DNA of 64,000 nucleotides, from the NCBI GenBank assembly GCA_000320605.2, contig KB445806.1, positions 24,409 through 88,408 of the forward strand, written 5' to 3'. Made by a program: the position numbers and the translations under genes. A model generated the notes under the pieces. It saw nothing but the letters and a program-made list of their open reading frames with translations. It was not told the DNA's origin and did not search any database. Below are positions 57,840 through 64,000 of the stretch, in pieces (the stretch's first letter is position 1; each line of letters begins with the position of its first letter). Origin of the DNA: Gelatoporia subvermispora B (taxonomy: Eukaryota > Basidiomycota > Agaricomycetes > Polyporales > Gelatoporiaceae).

Positions 57840-58785
57840 CGAGGTCTAGCAATGGCAGCAGAAAGAAAGGACAATCTCAGCGAGAGTTACAGCTCCAGCT
57901 TTGAATCAATGGGATGCGGAAGTGGAGAGGATGGCGCCTCGGCAGGCTTTCGGCCCGCTGCGACCAAACATGCGCATACAACGCGATCGCGGCTATAAAT
58001 TTCTAAAATCTGAGCCCAGCGACAGATGTCTTGCTCAGTTTCTTGCTCGCGAAGATTTACTCAACGCCCTGCTTGTCGTGAGTATCCATTCTACTTGACT
58101 TTGCATGATGGTACTTGTAATTTGCGTTCGAGGATCCCCGGCCTCATACCAAAGGGGCGCACTCGCCTGTGTGCCCTGGGGTCGGGGGTGTGAGACAACT
58201 TCAATTTTGCTGATCCTCTGTCTGTTTCTTTATGAGCTCGACTGACCACCTCATCATTCTTCAGGTACTCGCGATCTTCGTTTGCAGTAACTTGAACGGA
58301 GCGGCGGTGTATGGAGCTAGTTACCGATTACCACATGTACCTTAGACCATATGTATATATACCGATGTCATTGAGTGAACATCGAGATGCCTCATCAACA
58401 TGTTAAGCTGCACCTCTGAGCTTGAGAAATGCGATAAGTCAATTGATTGTGCAATGTATCAACGAGTCCGTGGTCGTAGGTACATGCCAGCATTAGTAGA
58501 GAGCGAGGATAAAGTCCGTGGTGTGTCACTAAGTGGTAGGATGTAGCGTAATGTGTAAAGAATGGAAAGAGTTGGGCAGGCGAGCCGGGCAGCAGTATAG
58601 TGCAGTATGCAACAGGACAGACAGACACTCGTGAATCACAGCGTAGCAGGGGACAGCAATGCGCGGGCGTGGACAGGAACGGGACTGGGCATGGGCGTAT
58701 GGGACACGCCAAAGGGCCAGGGCAGAGGCATAGCGTGGGCACAAAGAGATAGTAGCAGCGAGGATAGAGGCAGCAGCGCAGCGCG
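57840..58785. other. Intergenic, no gene recognised
   Basis: About 950 bp from the promoter of the PITH gene to the 3' end of the Ras-family gene. The first 200 bp are AT-richer and probably promoter. No conserved frame or RNA gene seen. Confidence 0.45.
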
Positions 58786-59611
58786 TTACATGACGATGCA
58801 GACGTCGCGCTTGCGCTGCCGCTTCTGCGCGGTGCGCGAGTAGCGCTTGCGCATCTGGCGGACGAGGTCCTCGAACGGGTCCGAGACGTGCCAGTTGCGC
58901 TTCGCGGACGTCTCGTACACGGGGTGGCCCCAGCGCTGGACGAGGTCTTGCACCGCGGCGCGGGACACCTCGCGCTCGTGTGCCTGCGAGCATCGGAATC
59001 AGCGTGGGAGGTCGGGTGAGCAGGCGAAGAGACGTACGAGGTCCATCTTGGTGCCGACTATCACAATCGGGACGTCCTGCGAGGTGTGAAAACCCTTTAG
59101 GGATTGTGTAGAAACAGAACGGATAGCGTACCATGCCCTTGGTCTGGTATATCTGGTGACGGATGAGGTCGAGTGCTCTGAGGCTGCTCTCGTCGATCAA
59201 GCTGCTCTCGGACATGAGAAAGTATTACGAGACCTGCACGGTCGATGTGCTCACCTGAACACGAGTATGAAGCCTTGGCCGAACTTGATGTGCCCCTCGT
59301 TGAGGCCCGTGAACTGCTCCGTGCCGGGCGTGTCTAGGATGTTCAGCTAGACGGGATTCAGCCGACGCTCGCGGCGCAGTCATGTCTCGCACACACCAGA
59401 CAGCGTTCATGGTCAATTTCTGCGTCGCAGCGGTACTCCTCTGCGGGTGAAGGATGAGAACAAGGCACATCGCGGGGCGAGTGGACGCACCTTCGATAGT
59501 GGGATTGTACTGCTCGAGGAATTCATTACGGCCCCAGCGGACGGTGAGGGCGGACTTGCCGACGCCTCCGGCGCCGAGGACGACGGCGTTGAAGGTGTCG
59601 AGCTTGGGCAT
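58786..59611 (-). CDS. Ras-family small GTPase (Rap/Rsr1-like)
   Basis: Begins [26 protein letters not shown] (G1), then [12 protein letters not shown] (effector/G2). Spliced exons continue [77 protein letters not shown] (G4), [31 protein letters not shown] (G5) and [24 protein letters not shown], ending in the CAAX box CIVM after a polybasic stretch, so probably farnesylated and plasma-membrane bound. G3 is DTPGTEQ instead of DTAGTEQ and G4 is TKMD instead of NKxD. Both departures are notable. Rap/Rsr1 is the nearest class I can name; confidence in the subfamily is modest. Confidence 0.88.
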
Positions 59612-60129
59612 CGCATGAAGCGCACAGGGCTATCGCGGCTCGGAGGGTTTATAGCGGGACGCACGACATAGAAGAGACCGTGTCCGGTCGCAGGCCGAAG
59701 GTTGCGAATCGCTGGAGAGGCGGCTCGCTGGAGGGAGTGTGTCTGGGATGGTATCCTGTGCTCGGGCAGGGCATGCGCACGGTGCTCGTCCTCGCGCTCG
59801 TCCCCGCGCTCGCGGTATCTGAGGGAACCGTCTCCGCCACTCGATCCGGCGGCTCCGGAAACACACACGGCCCCGCGTGCGCGTCGAGGTAACAAAAATG
59901 GGGAAAATGTTTAGAACATAGGCCGCGAGGGCGAAAGAGTGTAGAGGAGTATACAGCGCTGGTAAGAGGAGTGGGGAGGTGTGCATACACCAGTGGTAAA
60001 TTATCTGCAGTGCCACAATCGCGATGAGGGATCGAGCTCGTCGCCGCCGGCGTCCAGGCGCCTCCCCGACCGCTCTTGGCCACCTCCCTTCATTTCCCTC
60101 GTCGTCCTCGCTGCACGCGTTTGGGTACG
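59612..60129. promoter_or_regulatory. Shared upstream region of the Ras-family and cyclophilin genes
   Basis: 518 bp between divergent starts, with no conserved frame. Bidirectional promoter inferred from orientation. Confidence 0.4.
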
Positions 60130-61650
60130 ATGGTTCGGCCTCGCGTCTTCTTCGACGTCGCCATCGACGGTGAGCCCGCCGGTAGGATCATCTTCGAGCT
60201 CTTCAACGACACCGCGCCCAAGACATGCGAAAAGTGGGTATGCGCGCTGCACCACGCTCGCCGACGATGCGCTCACCTGTCGCGCACACTCTAGCTTCCG
60301 TGCGCTGTGCACCGGCGAGAAGGGCCTCTCTCCGCTTTCTCAGCGCCCGCTGTACTACAAGGACAGCATCGTTCACCGGTCGATCAAGGACTTTATGATC
60401 CAGGGCGGAGGTGTGTTCCCTTTCGCAGCGAAGCTCAAACTTTACACCGCCCGGCGCGCAGCAACAGATGGGGTAGAAGGGGCCGGCACGCACATCGAGC
60501 CTTTCAACGTCCAGACACTGCACTATCTAGCGCATATAGCTGCTACGTCGAGATCTTGAGCCAAGAGCGCGTTTGGTGCTGCTTCTGTGGCGGTCTGCGG
60601 CTTTGAAATGTGCTGTGCGCTCACCCGTTACATACAGATTTTACCAAGCGGAATGGCATGGGCGGCGAGTCAATATACGGGGGCACATTTGCGGATGAGG
60701 ACCTCGAGCGGCCGCTGGACGCGGCTGGGTATGTCCTTTTCCCGCCTCTTATCCCTCCCCCTCGCCAGATTCACTCACTGACCTCCCCCTCCTGCGTTCA
60801 GGCTACTCTGCATGGCGAACAAGGGCCCAAACACAAACGGCTCGCAGTTCTTCGTCACCCTGCGCGCGTGCCCGCACCTGAACGGGAAACACGTCGTGTT
60901 CGGGCGCGTCATCCGCGGGGCGGACGTCGTCGAGAAGATCGCGGACGTCCCCGTGGATGAGAAGGACCGCCCGCGCGTCCCCGTCGCCATCGCCAACTGC
61001 GGCGAGCTCGTCCTCCGCGCAAAGGCACAGCCCGCCGAGGCACAAGGTACGCACATCCGAGGCACTTGCTCCAATCTGGTCTCCTGACCAGCTCGATTTT
61101 ATCTTGTGGCGAATTTGTAGCGAGAGCAGCCAAGTCTGGCTCGGAGAGCGCGTCAGACGACGAGCGGCAGCACCGCAATAAGAAGCGCCATCGGTCGCAC
61201 CATTCCCGCTCCCCCTCGCGTCCCCGTTCGCGCTCTCGCTCGCGGAGCCCTGCGCGGGACAACTCAGATGATGAGCGCGAGCGGCGGCGCAAGCACAAGA
61301 AGAGCAAGCGCAAGCACCGCAAGGACAAGGAGAAGGAGAATGAAAAAGATCGCCACCGGTCCCGGTCGCCGTCGCGCGCGCGCTCGCCCGAGCAGCGTGA
61401 GCCGGAAGAGGAGACGGAGGAGCAGTATGACGCGCGGCTCGAGCGTGAGGAGCAGGAGCGCCTCGAGGCCGAGCGCCGCCGCGAGCTCGAGCGGCTGAAA
61501 AAGCTCGAGGAGGCTGCGCAGACTAAGAATGGTGTGAGGTTCAAAGGTGCGTTTGGTAATTTGTGCGAGCGTCCGGCGGAGGCTGATGCGTGTGTGTTAG
61601 GGCGCGGGAGGATGAAATATATCGACCCAGAACTGCATCGGCGGGATTAA
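60130..61650 (+). CDS. Cyclophilin-type peptidyl-prolyl isomerase with RS-rich tail
   Basis: Nuclear-type cyclophilin (PPIG/SR-cyclophilin-like). Exons: [107 protein letters not shown] and [21 protein letters not shown]. Catalytic residues are mostly kept (Phe and Gln in FMIQGG, QFF), but the active-site Arg of HRVIKxF is Arg in HRSIKDF. The CyP domain is followed by an Arg/Ser-rich domain ([18 protein letters not shown]), a Lys-rich part and a Glu/Arg coiled coil, then a final short exon [16 protein letters not shown]. Presumably spliceosome-associated. Confidence 0.93.
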
Positions 61651-62083
61651 TTGTGTGTGCCGGCGTTGTGCGTCTTGGAATTTCAGGGTTATCTGTTGTG
61701 TGTCATTTGTGCTCAAATATTACCGTTTGCGCATTATAACTTTCATCGGCCTGTAAGGTGAGACGCTCGGCAGACAACCATCCATCGCTATGCCGTACGT
61801 CTGTTCTCCTTGTGTCTCGAGGCTCGTGTGGCACGTGGCTCTCAAGCCACTGGCATCATCACAGCGCGCCGTCCGACTCGATGTCTAAATCCTTGTCCGC
61901 CTTGAGCCATAGACAGCCATCAACGTCATTCATGCGAAAGATTTTGCGCAGATCAAATATGCTAGTCTCCGGAGAACACCTGGCACTGAGTCGTGTTCCT
62001 GCTACACAACGGGCTGGACTATTTATCTACACCCCTCCTTTGCACTCCCTACGAATACTTTTCGATACACGCGGTCCCATATC
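61651..62083. other. Spacer, no gene recognised
   Basis: About 430 bp between the cyclophilin gene and the hydrolase relict. Nothing conserved. Confidence 0.45.
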
Positions 62084-62895
62084 ATGTTTACTAGGTCCGC
62101 CTTCAAACCTTCAACAGTTACTTTCGATTATCCCGGGTGCTCAATATCGGGATTGAAAGCCCTGGCAAAGGGCTACATACCCTCAACAGAGTTGAATTCT
62201 TCGTCTGACCTGATATTGATCTTTGCGCATTGTGCCGGCTCGCGTAGGTTCTTAAATCCCCACACGTGCTTGGCTTATGGCCTTTCGGACAGATAAAGAG
62301 GCATGGGAGCCCGTGATCGAAAGCTTGTTGGCTTTGACGATCGGTGATTCCTCCTTAGAGAAACACGTGTCCCTCATTCGCGAGGCATGGTCTCTTGAGT
62401 GGCAGCATCATGGGGAGTCTGCAGCGCTGAACCACTCCGTCCTCGCGAACCATCCTCCGGGGGTGTGTGAGTCGTATGCTGTCCGTCATGCTACTCTCTT
62501 CTCACCCTTACTTTGGGTAGCTGTGTACAAATGGGCGGCAGCTATACGCCATTTTGTCCTGCAGAAGAGACGGGATGGGCGCCGTGTCGTCGGTATCGGC
62601 CATTCTGCCGAAGCATGCGCTATGTAAGTAAATTAGTACGGATCTGGCTTTCACAATTTCACACTGGACCTACCTGGTACATTGCTCCAGCTTGCATTCT
62701 ATGATGTAGATGTCGTCGGATGTCCCGATACTATACGCCGCCATCGTACTCGTCGAGGACTCCCTCGCTCACCGAGCAGTCTGGAGAGATGAAGACGCAT
62801 TTATACGCCGAGACCTGGATGTCATGATGGCAGCATTGGAGAAGCGACGTGATCAACAGAAACGTATACTCGTTAGCCTCCTGCAATCTATGTAA
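62084..62895 (+). pseudogene. Alpha/beta-hydrolase, degenerate or truncated
   Basis: The start resembles basidiomycete alpha/beta-hydrolases. DLILIFAHCAGS joins over an intron (62244-62292) to HKEAWEPVIESLLAL, then VSLIREAWSLEWQHHGESAALN. A second intron (62469-62518, donor GTGAGT) joins PPGVS to VYKWAAAIRHFVLQKRRDGRRVVGIGHSAEACAM. The nucleophile elbow should be GHSMG or similar but reads GHSAE, so the final Gly is gone. After that no splice keeps frame with the following segment (ILYAAIVLVEDSL, EKRRDQQKRILVSL), which still resembles the family. The usual HAHFPH-like C-terminal part with the catalytic His is absent. Likely inactive. A sequencing or assembly error is possible near 62625-62715. 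Confidence 0.55.
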
Positions 62896-63169
62896 TAATT
62901 CGCAAGATTAGCTACTAATGTTCTCTCACTGGTGCTCACCGCTTTCATAGACTAAATAGCCTATGTGGGTCTACGGGCACGAACCGCAGGGGAGGTGTGG
63001 CATCCCTACATACTTCTCATACTACTATTCGACTCTTATGCGTGTTTCAGGCTGTTATATGCTGCGAACAGCAATTACTGTGAAGTCGCAGAATGGAGGG
63101 AAGTCACGGTAGGACTCGATTCAGACCCCGTGGGAATGTGTGGCGGCACTGAGGCCAATGAGGTGTGAG

Positions 63170-63535
63170 CGTGTGAACTCCGCCGGAAGCCGCAAGGTCT
63201 ATGATTGGGTTCCGATTACCATGAGCCTCCACGACCATGGCGGGGATGCATCCGGGCTTCCCATGTCTGCATAGACGTCGGTCTATCGTCTATATCATCT
63301 ATGACTCAAGAGAAGATCACAACGCTTGTTAATCGAGAAGCCCATCCGTCTAGAACAACAGCGCTACATATACACAGAAAACTCGCACGGGGTGAAGAAT
63401 GAATGCGGAGATTCGCGAGAGGCTACACAAGGTATCAACAACGCAGTGCGCAGATCATAGGAACAAAAAGTAGGAGCGGGCATGCAAGTGCGCATTACGA
63501 CAACGTAGCTCGTCCGAATCTTGTGACCACGGCGT
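63170..63535 (-). repeat. Inverted copy of array 3' flanks
   Basis: Reverse complement of sequence found downstream of genes B and B' (near 34690-34760 and 44215-44285, the CATGG-TCGTGGAGGCT region) joined to sequence found downstream of gene A' (about 39205-39320 and 40160-40330). It places a fifth array copy in opposite orientation. Confidence 0.75.
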
Positions 63536-64000
63536 TCACACCCGTGCTTCAGCTAAGGTGGGCTCCCACCGGCACCTCGGGACCGTTTTCTTCTCAATGC
63601 ACTCCCTACAGATCCTTCGTCAGCACGTTCACAAATCGCCACCGATAACAATAACGAAAGTCCAGAGATACGGGAATGCCGGCCCGTGCAATGTCGGGCA
63701 CTCTTGAGCCGTTAGTACCCACTCAGCTCTGCGAGCCCGATATGCTCTGCTGTAGCGGCAGGGACCGGTCGCACGTATAAATTGAAAGCTGACTTACGGG
63801 CAAGGCTGTCCCGAGTTCTTCTTCCCAGTGCACCTCTTGGCCCTTTCCGAGCACGGAAGACATGACCCGCCAGCTCGCTGTTTGAGCTCAGGCGGGGGAG
63901 GCCACCGGGGATGCCCCCAAGATGTACTTGCGTCGTATTGCCTAGGGCCGTCTCGTTCGCCTTCTTTCGTTGATGAGCCTGTGAGCATCAGTATCAGCCT
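63536..64000 (-). CDS. Array gene E: inverted fifth copy, last two exons only (continues outside window)
   Basis: Minus strand. The exon entering at the window edge carries GSSTKEGERDGPRQYD, APPPELKQ-type linker, CLPCSERAKRC and NSGQPC up to about 63800. After an intron the last exon gives PECIEKKTVPRCRW and the stop at 63536. The coding part is nearly identical to gene A'. It shares with A' a shortened intron relative to gene A. The 5' part lies beyond the window. Confidence 0.75.

Overview
Eukaryotic, fungal DNA, almost certainly from a GC-rich basidiomycete (Agaricomycetes type). The evidence is dense protein-coding genes cut by many short GT-AG introns (about 45-80 nt), divergent and convergent gene pairs with short spacers, and clear orthologs of fungal housekeeping proteins. 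The species cannot be fixed from the window; a wood-decay or mushroom-forming fungus is my inference.

Layout. 1-23.2 kb is a conserved core: TRM8 (cut by the window edge), citrate synthase, a C2H2 coiled-coil protein, COX10, U1-70K, a broken KNH-like relict, an FAD-linked (BBE-type) oxidoreductase, a homeodomain factor, ARPC2, eIF4B, COX12, PRP18, JJJ1 and TIM13. From 23.2 to 26.7 kb I find no protein gene I can name, but there is a tRNA-Asp(GUC) gene with an unusual 30-nt intron. From 26.7 to 44.4 kb lies a tandem array of four paralogous units in the order A-B-A'-B'. Each encodes a Tyr/Pro/Met-rich protein assembled from phase-1 symmetric mini-exons. Three of the four end in a Zn2Cys6 cluster placed at the extreme C terminus; the fourth has lost it. 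A fifth, inverted and truncated copy closes the window at 63.5-64.0 kb. A 578-nt run of N inside the array is flanked by an exact 268-bp repeat and looks like an assembly artefact. From 44.5 to 61.7 kb is a second conserved core: DOC1/APC10, UBA4, ALG12, a secreted Ser/Thr/Pro-rich protein, OLA1 (its large intron carries two candidate box C/D snoRNAs), MED25, a PITH-domain protein, a Ras-family GTPase and an RS-domain cyclophilin. A damaged alpha/beta-hydrolase follows at 62.1-62.9 kb.

How the genes relate. There is no operon logic. The core genes serve mitochondria (CIT1, COX10, COX12, TIM13), splicing (U1-70K, PRP18, RS-cyclophilin), translation and tRNA biology (TRM8, eIF4B, UBA4, OLA1, JJJ1) and cell cycle or transcription (DOC1, MED25). 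The accessory part is the Zn2Cys6/mini-exon family. It is the best candidate here for something undescribed: a locally expanding, putatively DNA-binding family with an inverted domain order and visible birth-and-death of copies.
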